Shown here: positions 21,988 to 30,216 of the stretch, piece by piece
Layout: every line of letters begins with the position of its first letter
Position numbering within the stretch: the stretch's first letter is position 1
Source of the DNA: Novosphingobium guangzhouense
GTDB taxonomy: Bacteria; Pseudomonadota; Alphaproteobacteria; Sphingomonadales; Sphingomonadaceae
Assembly: GCF_002896965.1 (NCBI RefSeq)
Contig: NZ_LYMM01000029.1
Coordinates: forward strand, 186,001-250,000
Direction: 5' to 3'
DNA: 64,000 nt
Translations under genes and position numbers: made by a program
Notes under the pieces: generated by a model
Seen by the model: the letters and a program-made list of their open reading frames with translations, nothing else
Told to the model about the DNA's origin: nothing
Database searches by the model: none

Positions 21988-23478
21988 ATGTTTAAAGTTA
22001 CAGAAAGCCGCATCGCGCAATTCATCTGCCTGTTGGCTTTTGCCACACTGATCCGCTGTCCGGCCTGGGGGGAATGGAATTTCGGCATCGACGACCAGTT
22101 CTACGCTCTCGTCGGCGAACGGCTGACCAAAGGTGACCTGCTCTACGTCGACATATGGGACCGCAAGGGCCCGCTGCTCTACCTCATCTTCGCGGCCCTT
22201 GCGCTCATATCCCCCACGATGCTGACCTATCAGCTGGCCGCGACGGGCTCCGCAGCGCTGGGCGCCTATGGCGTGAACCGAATCGCCCGGCTGATTGCGA
22301 CACCCGGCAGCGCAATGCTGGCGGGACTGTCCTACCTCGCTCTGCTCAGCCGCTTCGAAGGGGATAATCTGGAGGCCGGCGTCTTTTTCAACACGCTGGT
22401 GATAGGTGCAGCGTGGCTTCTTGTTTCCCGCTTCGACCTTCTGCGACGCGGTCAGATCGACTTCGGACTGATCGCAGGGTTCATGTGCGCAGGGATGGCG
22501 ATAGCTATCAAGCAGACAGTCGCGCTGGAAGGCGCTCTGTTCGGGATCACGGCACTGCTCCTGCTCGCACGAAGCGGCCAATCGATACCCGGAACAGCGT
22601 GGCGCGGGGCACTGCTGGCACTGGCCGGCGCGCTGCCGATGTTGGTCACCGGCCTATCTTACTGGGCGAATGGCCACTTTGCCGAATTGTGGAACGCGAT
22701 GGTCACGTCCAACTTCGCGCGCGGCTATGCCGACCCGGGCATCCGAGTGCAGCGGATTTTCACCATGGCCGGGATGCTGGGCATTCCGATGGCCTTCGCC
22801 GGTATCGGTATCCATGCTCTGCTGCGGCAATCGACACCGCGTAGCGTCACATGGCTAGTGACGCTTTGGGCGGTTGTTGCTCTGGCATTGATCTTCTCGT
22901 TCCCGAACATCTATGTCCACTATGCACAGTCGGCGCTCGCGCCGCTGGCGATTCTGTGCGCCGGATACTTCGCGCACCGCCGTCCCGTGTGGCCGGGCAT
23001 AGCCGCAGTCATCGGCCTCAGCCTTGCCCTGTCAGGCACGCTCCATATCAGGGACCGCTGGCGCGCCCGACCTGCCGCAGCAGCGCTAGTCAGCTATGTC
23101 ACCGCAACCACGCCACATAAGCGACTCCTCGTGTGGGGCGCGCCGAACTACCTCTATGCGAAGATCGGCGCCGATCCCGTCAGCCCGCTGGCCTTCTCCC
23201 CGCATCTCTATGAAGGTCGCGAATGGACAGGGTTGGACGAACGGAAGGAAGTGCGTCGCATCCTTGCCCACCGCCCCGAAACCGTAGTGATGCAGACTCC
23301 GCTTCCTTCATCGCCGCTCAACGAGGCGACAGTGGCGATGGTCAACAGCTATGTCGCAACCTGCCGCAAACATAAACGCTTCACCATCTACGACCACAAC
23401 GGCGAACAGGTGCATACAGTGTTCAGTGGCTGCGGCGCAGAGCATATGTTGCACCTGCATTCAGCTTGGCTACGTTAA
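21988..23478 (+). CDS. GT-C type (GT39-like) membrane glycosyltransferase
   Basis: A 496-residue integral membrane protein with about 10 to 11 hydrophobic segments. Near the N-terminus, GIDDQFYALVGERLTKGDLLYVDIWDRKGPLLYLIFA matches the GT39/PMT-like pattern: an acidic pair in the first periplasmic loop followed by DxxxRKGPL. Such enzymes transfer sugars from polyprenyl-phosphate donors to protein or lipid acceptors on the periplasmic side. The C-terminal 130 residues are a soluble domain. Substrates are unknown. It stands alone, upstream of the I78 lipoprotein gene. Confidence 0.8.
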   Translation: MFKVTESRIAQFICLLAFATLIRCPAWGEWNFGIDDQFYALVGERLTKGDLLYVDIWDRKGPLLYLIFAALALISPTMLTYQLAATGSAALGAYGVNRIARLIATPGSAMLAGLSYLALLSRFEGDNLEAGVFFNTLVIGAAWLLVSRFDLLRRGQIDFGLIAGFMCAGMAIAIKQTVALEGALFGITALLLLARSGQSIPGTAWRGALLALAGALPMLVTGLSYWANGHFAELWNAMVTSNFARGYADPGIRVQRIFTMAGMLGIPMAFAGIGIHALLRQSTPRSVTWLVTLWAVVALALIFSFPNIYVHYAQSALAPLAILCAGYFAHRRPVWPGIAAVIGLSLALSGTLHIRDRWRARPAAAALVSYVTATTPHKRLLVWGAPNYLYAKIGADPVSPLAFSPHLYEGREWTGLDERKEVRRILAHRPETVVMQTPLPSSPLNEATVAMVNSYVATCRKHKRFTIYDHNGEQVHTVFSGCGAEHMLHLHSAWLR

Positions 23479-23501
23479 CGCGCCGGCTAAGGAGAGAACC
23501 C

Positions 23502-23813
23502 ATGTCCCCCAACACCTTCATCGCTCCCCTCGCATTGGCCCTTATGCTTGCTGCCTGCAATGGCCAGGCATCGCCAGAAAAAGCACCTGCGCCAGTCGCA
23601 GAAAACGCGCCCACGTGCGGCGCGGACCAGTTCGCCAGCTACATCGGTCAGCAGGCGACTGATGCAACGATCGCGGCGATACAGTCAAAGCGCGGCGACG
23701 CCCCCATACGCGTCATCCGTCCCGGCATGGCCGTGACAATGGATTATCGCGCAGAGCGCCTCAATGTGGACGTCGATGGAAGCGGTACGATCAAACGATT
23801 CCACTGCTCTTGA
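23502..23813 (+). CDS. I78-family peptidase inhibitor lipoprotein
   Basis: A 103-residue lipoprotein with lipobox LMLAAC near residue 19 and a proline/alanine-rich linker. The I78 inhibitor domain follows (CGADQFASYIGQQA...IRVIRPGMAVTMDYRAERLNVDVDGSGTIKRFHCS), closed by two cysteines likely forming a disulphide. Family members resemble potato-type inhibitors and block serine peptidases. The start has AAGGAG 6 bases upstream. The target peptidase is unknown. Confidence 0.88.
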   Translation: MSPNTFIAPLALALMLAACNGQASPEKAPAPVAENAPTCGADQFASYIGQQATDATIAAIQSKRGDAPIRVIRPGMAVTMDYRAERLNVDVDGSGTIKRFHCS

Positions 23814-23922
23814 TATCGACGCAACATACGAAAAGCGATTGCAGGCAGCCGGGCGTGAAATTGCGTCCGTGCTGCCGCTTTGTCTCTTTACACAGGCCCC
23901 TGAGATGCGCATAGGCAGCGCC

Positions 23923-23973
23923 ATGAACTTTCTGCTTGGCCTTACCCTGCGACTTACCCGCCCTTGGGCGTGA
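23923..23973 (+). CDS. leuL: Leucine-rich leader peptide of leuA
   Basis: A 16-codon ORF reads MNFLLGLTLRLTRPWA and ends at TGA 23971-23973, 87 bases before leuA. Five of its 16 codons are leucine, the pattern used for ribosome-mediated attenuation of leucine biosynthesis genes: ribosomes stall at Leu codons when charged tRNA-Leu is scarce. GC-rich DNA with several complementary short blocks follows at 23974-24020, but I cannot trace a terminator/antiterminator pair by eye. Confidence 0.6.
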   Translation: MNFLLGLTLRLTRPWA

Positions 23974-24060
23974 GGTGACGCGTCGGCCTGCGGCGCGCTC
24001 GGCGCTCAAGGGGACCTTTCCGACTTTGCCTGCAGACGTATTACCGAGCGAGAATACCCC

Positions 24061-25728
24061 ATGACCATGCTGAAAGACCCTTCGGTCAAGTATCGCCCCT
24101 TCCCGCAGATCGACCTGCCGAACCGCCAATGGCCCTCGCAAGTCATCACCAAGGCGCCGCGCTGGCTCTCAACCGATCTGCGCGACGGCAATCAGGCGCT
24201 GATCGATCCTATGGGCGCCGAAAAGAAGAGCAGATTCTTCGACCTGCTGGTGAAGGTCGGCCTGAAGGAAATCGAGGTCGGCTTCCCGAGCGCCGGCGCA
24301 ACCGAGTTCGACTTCATCCGGGGCCTCGTCGACCAAGATCGCATTCCCGAAGACGTACTGGTCCAGGTGCTGACCCAGTCGCGTCAGGATCTGATCGAAC
24401 GCACCTTTGAAAGCCTCGCCGGCGCGCGTGCAGGCATCGTCCACCTTTATAACGCGGTATCGCCGCTGTGGCGCAACGTGGTGTTCGGAATGGAGCGTCA
24501 CGAAATCCGCGCCATCGCTGAAACCGGCGCAAAAATCATGCGCGATCAGGCCGCAAAGTATCCGCAGACCCAGTGGCACTTCGAATATTCGCCGGAAACC
24601 TTCTCGACCGCCGAACTCGATTTTTCGATCGAATGCTGCGAAGCGGTGATGGAAATTCTCAAGCCCACGCCTGAGAACCCCATCATCCTCAACCTGCCCG
24701 CGACGGTGGAAGCTGCCACGCCGAACATCTATGCGGACCAGATCGAATACTTCTGCCGCAACCTGCCAAACCGGGATTCGGCGGTGATCTCGCTGCACAC
24801 GCACAACGATCGCGGCACCGGCGTTGCTGCTGCGGAACTGGGCCTGATGGCTGGTGCAGACCGTGTCGAAGGCTGCCTGTTCGGCAACGGCGAGCGTACC
24901 GGCAACTGCTGCCTCGTCACCGTGGCGATGAACATGTACACGCAGGGCGTGAACCCGGAACTGGACTTCTCGGATATCGACGAGGTGATCCAGACGGTTG
25001 AATACTGCAACCAGCTCAAGGTTGCAGAGCGCCATCCCTACGGTGGCGAACTGGTCTTCACTGCGTTTTCCGGCTCGCATCAGGACGCGATCAAGAAAGG
25101 CTTCGCAGCGCAGGAGAAGCGCAATGACCAGATCTGGTCAGTGCCCTACCTGCCCATTGATCCGGCGGATCTGGGCCGCAGTTACGAAGCGGTTATCCGC
25201 GTCAACTCGCAGTCCGGCAAGGGCGGCTTTGCCTGGGTGATCGAGCAGGATCAGGGCCTCAAGCTGCCCAAACGGATGCAGGCGCACTTCTCCAAGCACG
25301 TGCAGGAACTGGCTGACGAACTCGGCCGCGAACTGCAGGCCGGTGATATCTGGGACGTATTCCAGAAGGCCTATCGCCTGAACGGCGAGCAGCGCTTCCA
25401 ACTGATTGACTGGGATGAAGCCAAGGGGCCCGACAACACCCGCGTTTTTGCCGGCAAGATCGGCGTCGAAGGCAAGGAACAGTCGGTGTCAGGCAAGGGC
25501 AACGGCCTGATCTCGTCCGTCACCGCGACGCTGGCCGAAACCTTCGGCGTCAGCCTTGATGTCAAGGACTATGCAGAGCACTCCATGGGCAAGAGCAGCG
25601 ACGCGCGCGCCGCAGCTTACGTCGAATGCGTGCTCCCTGATGGCCGCACGGTATGGGGCGTAGGCATCGACGAAGATGTCGCCACCGCCAGCGTACGCGC
25701 TGTTTTGAGCGCCGCCAACGCGGCCTGA
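24061..25728 (+). CDS. leuA: 2-isopropylmalate synthase
   Basis: First committed enzyme of leucine synthesis: acetyl-CoA plus 2-oxoisovalerate gives 2-isopropylmalate. The 555-residue protein is the long type II form. It shows the active-site RDGNQALIDPM near residue 41, the metal-binding HTHNDRGTG with NGERTGNCC downstream, and a C-terminal regulatory dimer domain ending in the SVRAVLSAANAA helix. Long-form enzymes are feedback-inhibited by leucine through that domain. A Leu-rich leader peptide precedes it and an intrinsic terminator follows. Confidence 0.96.
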   Translation: MTMLKDPSVKYRPFPQIDLPNRQWPSQVITKAPRWLSTDLRDGNQALIDPMGAEKKSRFFDLLVKVGLKEIEVGFPSAGATEFDFIRGLVDQDRIPEDVLVQVLTQSRQDLIERTFESLAGARAGIVHLYNAVSPLWRNVVFGMERHEIRAIAETGAKIMRDQAAKYPQTQWHFEYSPETFSTAELDFSIECCEAVMEILKPTPENPIILNLPATVEAATPNIYADQIEYFCRNLPNRDSAVISLHTHNDRGTGVAAAELGLMAGADRVEGCLFGNGERTGNCCLVTVAMNMYTQGVNPELDFSDIDEVIQTVEYCNQLKVAERHPYGGELVFTAFSGSHQDAIKKGFAAQEKRNDQIWSVPYLPIDPADLGRSYEAVIRVNSQSGKGGFAWVIEQDQGLKLPKRMQAHFSKHVQELADELGRELQAGDIWDVFQKAYRLNGEQRFQLIDWDEAKGPDNTRVFAGKIGVEGKEQSVSGKGNGLISSVTATLAETFGVSLDVKDYAEHSMGKSSDARAAAYVECVLPDGRTVWGVGIDEDVATASVRAVLSAANAA

Positions 25729-25747
25729 CGCGGTCGACAGTTAGTAT

Positions 25748-25779
25748 AAAAAGCCCGGCCTCCACGGCCGGGCTTTTTT
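25748..25779. terminator. Bidirectional intrinsic terminator
   Basis: AGCCCGGCC (25752-25760) pairs with GGCCGGGCT (25766-25774) with a 5-base loop. A T-run follows on the plus strand (25774-25779) and an A-run on the other side (25748-25752) serves the minus-strand gene, so it ends leuA and the convergent dehydratase gene. Confidence 0.93.
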
Positions 25780-25804
25780 GTTTCCGTGCAAAGTCCTTGC
25801 CAAA

Positions 25805-26980
25805 TCAGCCGGGCTTTTTCGGCAGTTCGATCTCTGCCAGGCCCATGCACATCTTCACGCCCTTCTGGTTCTGCATCAAGTGCTTCACCTGCACGAGATG
25901 GCGCCCTTCCCCATCGATCATCTTGTCGACCACTTCGGCAGTCTGGATAGTCACATCACCGGCAAGTGCAGGCCCGCGGTAATTCGCGGTCGAATGGACC
26001 ACCATGCCCCATTCGCCTGCCCATCCCGCAAGATAGTCCGTAACCCAAGCGCCCATCGATGCTCCGTAGCCATAGGCACGGGGCATGCCGATCTTACGGG
26101 CATACTTCGGGAACAGATGCCCCCGCGATGGACCGTAGTAGGCGCCATCCGTCAGTTCCGGGTTGATACGCTCCATAACGGGGTCGTTTTCATGCCCCGC
26201 CATCTCCTTGGTAAAGCCAAGCGCTTCAAGATCGATCGTTCGCCGATCCAGCGTCCCCCACACGGTAAACAGGTAGGAACGCCATTCGGTGGTAAAGCTG
26301 GCAACCGTATGCGGCCCAAAGACGCGCTCCGGGAGTTGGTTTCCGATCGCGACATCATCCCACCACCGTTCACCATGGCCCAGATCATGCAGCATCCGGA
26401 TCCAGCCGAACTTGCGCTCTTCCAGCGCTTCGATCTCTGCATCGGTCCACTCCGGCTCGTCGAACTCGGAAGTGTCCACGCGCGCTCCGCCTGCCGCTGC
26501 ACGGTAACGGATCGCGGTAGAACGCTGCTTCGCGATCAATTCGCCATGCTGATTGCGGTAGAAGTTGTCTCCCCGCTGGAAGCAGGTGGGGCCAAATCCG
26601 GTGTCCTTGACCGAATAGTCATATGGGATGCGTTCGTTGGTGATCGTATCGCCACCGAATACGCGCGGACCGTAATGCCAGAACTCATCGCCACCAAACA
26701 GCAAGTGGGACTCCGCAATTCCCCCCATGCACGAAGACGACGTGCCGTGGCTATCGTCCATCACAATCGGGAAGCTTTGCGGCGCAACCAGCTTTCCCCA
26801 ACGGCTGGCGGCAGCGAACGCCGGATCGTAGTGGGCAAGATTGGGATAATGCATCGCCTGCACCCAGCGACGTATATCGTTGTTTCCCAACGGCTCACGG
26901 ATCGGCGAGCTATCGATGACAGTGCCAAGATACTGGTCGATGTCCGAACAATCGAACGTTGCTTCCGCGCTTTCAGCCAT
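25805..26980 (-). CDS. MaoC-type FAS1-like dehydratase (double hot-dog)
   Basis: A 391-residue protein most like MaoC/FAS1-like acyl dehydratases with two hot-dog units. The N-terminal half contains HYPNLAHYDPAFAAASRWGKLVAPQSFPIVM, typical of the FAS1-like dehydratase domain. The C-terminal half contains YGASMGAWVTDYLAGWAGEWGMVVHSTANYRGPALAGDVTI, a MaoC-like pattern. Such enzymes hydrate or dehydrate acyl-CoA thioesters, often in degradation of steroids or unusual acids. It starts after an AAGGAG site and is divergent from a nitronate monooxygenase gene; a perfect inverted repeat lies 31-50 bases upstream. Substrate unknown. Confidence 0.8.
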   Translation of the reverse strand: MAESAEATFDCSDIDQYLGTVIDSSPIREPLGNNDIRRWVQAMHYPNLAHYDPAFAAASRWGKLVAPQSFPIVMDDSHGTSSSCMGGIAESHLLFGGDEFWHYGPRVFGGDTITNERIPYDYSVKDTGFGPTCFQRGDNFYRNQHGELIAKQRSTAIRYRAAAGGARVDTSEFDEPEWTDAEIEALEERKFGWIRMLHDLGHGERWWDDVAIGNQLPERVFGPHTVASFTTEWRSYLFTVWGTLDRRTIDLEALGFTKEMAGHENDPVMERINPELTDGAYYGPSRGHLFPKYARKIGMPRAYGYGASMGAWVTDYLAGWAGEWGMVVHSTANYRGPALAGDVTIQTAEVVDKMIDGEGRHLVQVKHLMQNQKGVKMCMGLAEIELPKKPG

Positions 26981-27010
26981 AGCGATGCTCCTTCTCCACT
27001 GCAGTCCGTT

Positions 27011-27030
27011 AATAGACAGTGGTGTCTATT
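27011..27030. promoter_or_regulatory. Inverted repeat upstream of the dehydratase gene
   Basis: AATAGACA GTGG TGTCTATT is a perfect 8-base inverted repeat with a 4-base spacer, 31-50 bases upstream of the dehydratase start. The size and symmetry suit a TetR-type dimer. No regulator gene is adjacent. Operator function is inferred. Confidence 0.6.
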
Positions 27031-27128
27031 TCAGGCTCACCCTCAGGTCACGCCCGGCACCGGTGGAAACGCTGGGGCGGTATGGCCAAGCACTCTCGAC
27101 AGTATCGTCCGCAGGCTTTATGCACTGA

Positions 27129-27146
27129 TTTAATCGATCGATTAAA
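27129..27146. promoter_or_regulatory. Perfect 18-base palindrome upstream of nitronate monooxygenase
   Basis: TTTAATCGATCGATTAAA is identical to its reverse complement and ends 10 bases before the ATG, overlapping the ribosome-binding region. It resembles TetR-family operators. It differs from the repeat at 27011-27030, so two regulators may read the same intergenic region. Confidence 0.65.
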
Positions 27147-27156
27147 CGGAGATGAG

Positions 27157-28107
27157 ATGCCCACGCCCGCGTTGTTCCAGTCGCTGCGCCTGCCTGTCAT
27201 CGCCGCTCCGATGTTCATCGTGTCGAATCCGGAACTGGTGATTGCACAAGTACGAAGCGGGATCGTCGGCAGCTTTCCCGCACTCAACGCGCGGCCGGTG
27301 AGCCAACTGGATGAATGGCTCCACCGGATCACCGAGGAGACGCAAGCGTTCAGCGCACCCTTCGCGGTCAATCTGATCGTCCACCGCACCAACACACGGC
27401 TGGGCGAAGACCTTGCGATGCTGGAAAAGTGGAGGGCGCCCCTTGTCATCACATCGCTCGGTGCGAACCCGGAAGTGAACGCGGCTGTTCATGGCTGGGG
27501 CGGCGTGGTGCTGCATGACGTGATCGACAACATGTTCGCCCGCAAAGCCATCGAGAAAGGCGCTGATGGGCTGATCGCCGTTGCCGCAGGTGCAGGCGGG
27601 CACGCCGGGCCACAATCACCCTTTGCCTTGATGCAGGAAATTCGCGAGTGGTTCGATGGACCGGTCGCATTGTCCGGCGCAATCGCCACAGGCCAGTCTA
27701 TTCTGGCAGCACAAGCTATGGGCGCGGACTTCGCTTACATCGGCACACCCTGGATCGCGACAAAGGAAGCCAACGCCGCCACCGACTACAAACAGGCGAT
27801 TGTCGACGGACATGCTTCGGATATCGTGAATTCCAATCTCTTCACAGGCGTGCACGGCAATTACCTTCGGCCTTCCATCGTCGCGGCAGGCATGGACCCG
27901 GACAACCTTCCCCAAGGCAACAAGACCCAGATGGACTTCGGCTCAGGCGGGAATACCGCAGCAAAGGCCTGGAAGGACATCTGGGGAGCAGGGCAAGGCA
28001 TCGGGGCGATCAAGTCTGTCGGCAGCGTGGCCGAGCACGTTGAGGCGCTGGCGGCGCAGTATCAGTTTGCAAAGGCAGAACTGCGCCGCCGGGCCGGGCT
28101 GGAGTGA
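27157..28107 (+). CDS. Nitronate monooxygenase family protein
   Basis: A 316-residue FMN-dependent TIM-barrel enzyme. The chosen start MPTPALFQSLRLPVIAAPMF follows a CGGAGATGAG site, while the open frame runs 46 residues further back through the palindromic operator. Conserved pieces are AVAAGAGGHAGPQSPFAL with the FMN-contacting glycines, ALSGAIATGQSILAAQAMGADFAYIGTPW and the early PMFIVS. The family oxidises nitronates such as propionate 3-nitronate, but many members have other roles. Its neighbour is a CoA-type dehydratase, so a role in acyl catabolism is possible. Confidence 0.87.
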   Translation: MPTPALFQSLRLPVIAAPMFIVSNPELVIAQVRSGIVGSFPALNARPVSQLDEWLHRITEETQAFSAPFAVNLIVHRTNTRLGEDLAMLEKWRAPLVITSLGANPEVNAAVHGWGGVVLHDVIDNMFARKAIEKGADGLIAVAAGAGGHAGPQSPFALMQEIREWFDGPVALSGAIATGQSILAAQAMGADFAYIGTPWIATKEANAATDYKQAIVDGHASDIVNSNLFTGVHGNYLRPSIVAAGMDPDNLPQGNKTQMDFGSGGNTAAKAWKDIWGAGQGIGAIKSVGSVAEHVEALAAQYQFAKAELRRRAGLE

Positions 28108-28633
28108 AGCGTTGGCGCGGCGACGATATCCGTCGCACCCCACAGCGCATCAGCCATCGCATCAAGCTCATCAAATTCGGTGAAAGAGCCACCGGATCAC
28201 GACGATTGAGCTTCAGTCTGCGCCTCTGACCATCCAGCAAATATCGCCGCAATGCTCGCTGCAAGAGATCAAGCCGCATATGCGCCTGAATGGCTGCAGC
28301 CTGCGGATCTTTGCACTGCGTAGCCGCCCAGGTCCGCTCGATCTGCCCCACACGTGCCGCCACCAATTCACTGTACAGCCGATGCGGCCCGCGGTGCATC
28401 GGCAATCCCATACGCATTGCTGAAAGTTCTTCGCAAGGGAGCAGCAGCCCATTCTCGCGAAAGTCTTCAAAACGATGGCGGTTACCACCGATCGTTCTCA
28501 ACATTCTTGAGAATGCGACATCTCCAAGCAATTGGCGCGGTAGCAGGTGGTGGCGCTGCAGGCCGGGATCATACCCTGGAGCATCCCTGCGGTTGACTGC
28601 GCGAAACGCAAGGTATCGCCGAAATACGCTCAG
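28062..28633 (-). pseudogene. Frameshifted AHH-type (HNH/ENDO VII) nuclease-like gene
   Basis: The frame from about 28633 reads LAFRAVNRRDAPGYDPGLQ and then RHHLLPRQLLGDVAFS, FEDFRENGLLLPC, LPMHRGPHRLYSELV. These are the HH-containing and HRGxH motifs of AHH nuclease-like proteins. At 28183-28185 a T-run seems one base short: the frame used so far drifts into unrelated sequence, but a -1 shift restores a family-like ending (FTEFDELDAMADALW...) with a stop at 28062-28064. No ATG, GTG or TTG start lies in frame upstream of the HH motif; only a CTG at 28633. It overlaps the 3' end of the nitronate monooxygenase by 46 bases. Probably a recent pseudogene. Confidence 0.6.
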
Positions 28634-29442
28634 CCGTCATTCTCACGCCACAGGAGCACCAGCCTGCCTATTTGTGACGGTTCCGCAAGCAGGGTTTGTC
28701 CGCCTGCATCGATCTTCATCGGTGCATCGATTCGGCCCCGGCGCACAAGCTGGTCAATAACACGCATCGCGATCTTGACGCTGTCGGCCGCGCTTTCTCC
28801 CCGGAGCCCCTGAAGTTGGATTTCCTGACCCATAAAATGAGTGAGGCCACGGCTCGTAACGCTGCCGTCTTCCGCGCGAACCAAGCCAGTCAACCCAAGG
28901 GCGGGAAACGGACCACCTCCAAGCCAGTTCAGCACGGAGCGGCAGAAGTACGCAGGCTCCATGCGGGTTTGAGCCGGCCCCCAACCCACTGCAAGAACCG
29001 GCAATTCGAGCACAAGGTTTGCAGCCAGGTTCATCATCGTGCGCAAGATGGGTACCAACCCTGCCCCTGAAACAATGTGGCCGGACGGAACCAGTTCCAC
29101 CACCTCAAATGCTTCGGGCATTGCCGCATCCGTGAAGCCGAAGCTCTGGGCAGCATCCATCATCCGCCCCCCTTCCCCCGGGCGCAAACCGATCAAATCG
29201 AAAGTCAGGCCACTGGCCAGTAGTTCCAACCACCCCGCTTCGCCCGCTGGACGATGACTGATCTGGGCGGACAAGGGAGTGTTATCGACACCATCGATCA
29301 AGCTTGCGATTGCGTCCGTATCAGGCCGATCGCCGGGCGCGAAGAACAGGTATAGGCCGCTTGGCAGGGAACTCCCTGGTGTCACAGGCTGAACAGGCAT
29401 CATTTCCAACGAAGCATCGATTCCATTGGGCACCGCGCGCAT
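28630..29442 (-). CDS. Conserved hypothetical protein
   Basis: A 270-residue soluble protein beginning MRAVPNGIDASLEMMPVQPVTPGSSLPSGLYLFFAPGDRPD. No known family is clear to me; the repeated small-residue motifs and many glycines suggest a mixed alpha/beta fold. The open frame reaches upstream into the flavodoxin-like gene. ATG 29440-29442, 5 bases past that gene's stop, fits an operon. Downstream is the broken AHH gene, whose frame overlaps the last bases. Function unknown; pairing with a flavoprotein is the only clue. Confidence 0.6.
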   Translation of the reverse strand: MRAVPNGIDASLEMMPVQPVTPGSSLPSGLYLFFAPGDRPDTDAIASLIDGVDNTPLSAQISHRPAGEAGWLELLASGLTFDLIGLRPGEGGRMMDAAQSFGFTDAAMPEAFEVVELVPSGHIVSGAGLVPILRTMMNLAANLVLELPVLAVGWGPAQTRMEPAYFCRSVLNWLGGGPFPALGLTGLVRAEDGSVTSRGLTHFMGQEIQLQGLRGESAADSVKIAMRVIDQLVRRGRIDAPMKIDAGGQTLLAEPSQIGRLVLLWRENDG

Positions 29443-29447
29443 CCCCC

Positions 29448-29948
29448 TCAGAAAATCCCCAAACGCAGCCCTTCGGCCATAGCCGCCCCCAGATCCCGAC
29501 AAGTATCCAGCCCGGCCTTCTGCACCTTTTTCTCGGCAAGGATAGCCTCCGGAGACTGTGCCCCGAGATTGACGATCACCGGTTCCGCCACGCGCCTCAA
29601 TCGCCATCCGGTCACAATGCGATCAATCTGGGCCAGGGCCCCGTGACCGTCTGATCCGGCAGCAATCGCAGTAACATAGGGTCGCCCCTCGATCCGGCCG
29701 AGCGCCGGGTAATAGCACCTGTCGAACATCTCTTTCATCATGCCCGTCATGGAGCCAAGATTCTCGGGACAGACGAAGGCATAACCGGCTGAACCGAGAA
29801 AATCTTCGGGAGATGCCTCCGTTGCGGCGATAAGACGCGACTTGCCAGCCGCTGCGTCATGCATGGCTTCAGCCATCAACTGTGCTGCACCGGTTCGGCT
29901 GTGCCAGAAAATGGCCATCACAGGATCGGCATGTCCTGCAACCGTCAC
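29448..29948 (-). CDS. Flavodoxin-like NAD(P)H-dependent oxidoreductase
   Basis: A 166-residue protein of the flavodoxin/NADPH-dependent FMN reductase fold. It has the FMN phosphate-binding loop HSRTGAAQLMAEAM near the N-terminus and the second FMN loop FVCPENLGSMTGMMKEMFDRCYY. The PEN-x2-S variant is typical of the smaller flavodoxin family proteins. It likely binds FMN and transfers electrons, but the partner is not visible. Two-gene operon with the 270-residue hypothetical. Confidence 0.82.
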   Translation of the reverse strand: MTVAGHADPVMAIFWHSRTGAAQLMAEAMHDAAAGKSRLIAATEASPEDFLGSAGYAFVCPENLGSMTGMMKEMFDRCYYPALGRIEGRPYVTAIAAGSDGHGALAQIDRIVTGWRLRRVAEPVIVNLGAQSPEAILAEKKVQKAGLDTCRDLGAAMAEGLRLGIF

Positions 29949-30216
29949 ACATCAGACTCCATTTCGGCCCAGAGCATAATACCGATTTTACTCACCCATA
30001 ATTGACCGGAAACTGCCCGATTGATGACGATCCGCAAACCCATCGAAACGCACCTGACGACGATATTTATGAACAATATGGCGCGCGGCAAGTAAATTCA
30101 AATTTTATACTATGCCCGCCCTCAGAACGGCTGACGCCTCTCCCATCTGAAAAATGGAGCAGCCAAGTTCGGCGCGCCACTTCCCGCCGGACGATGCGTG
30201 CGGTAACGGCAGTGCC

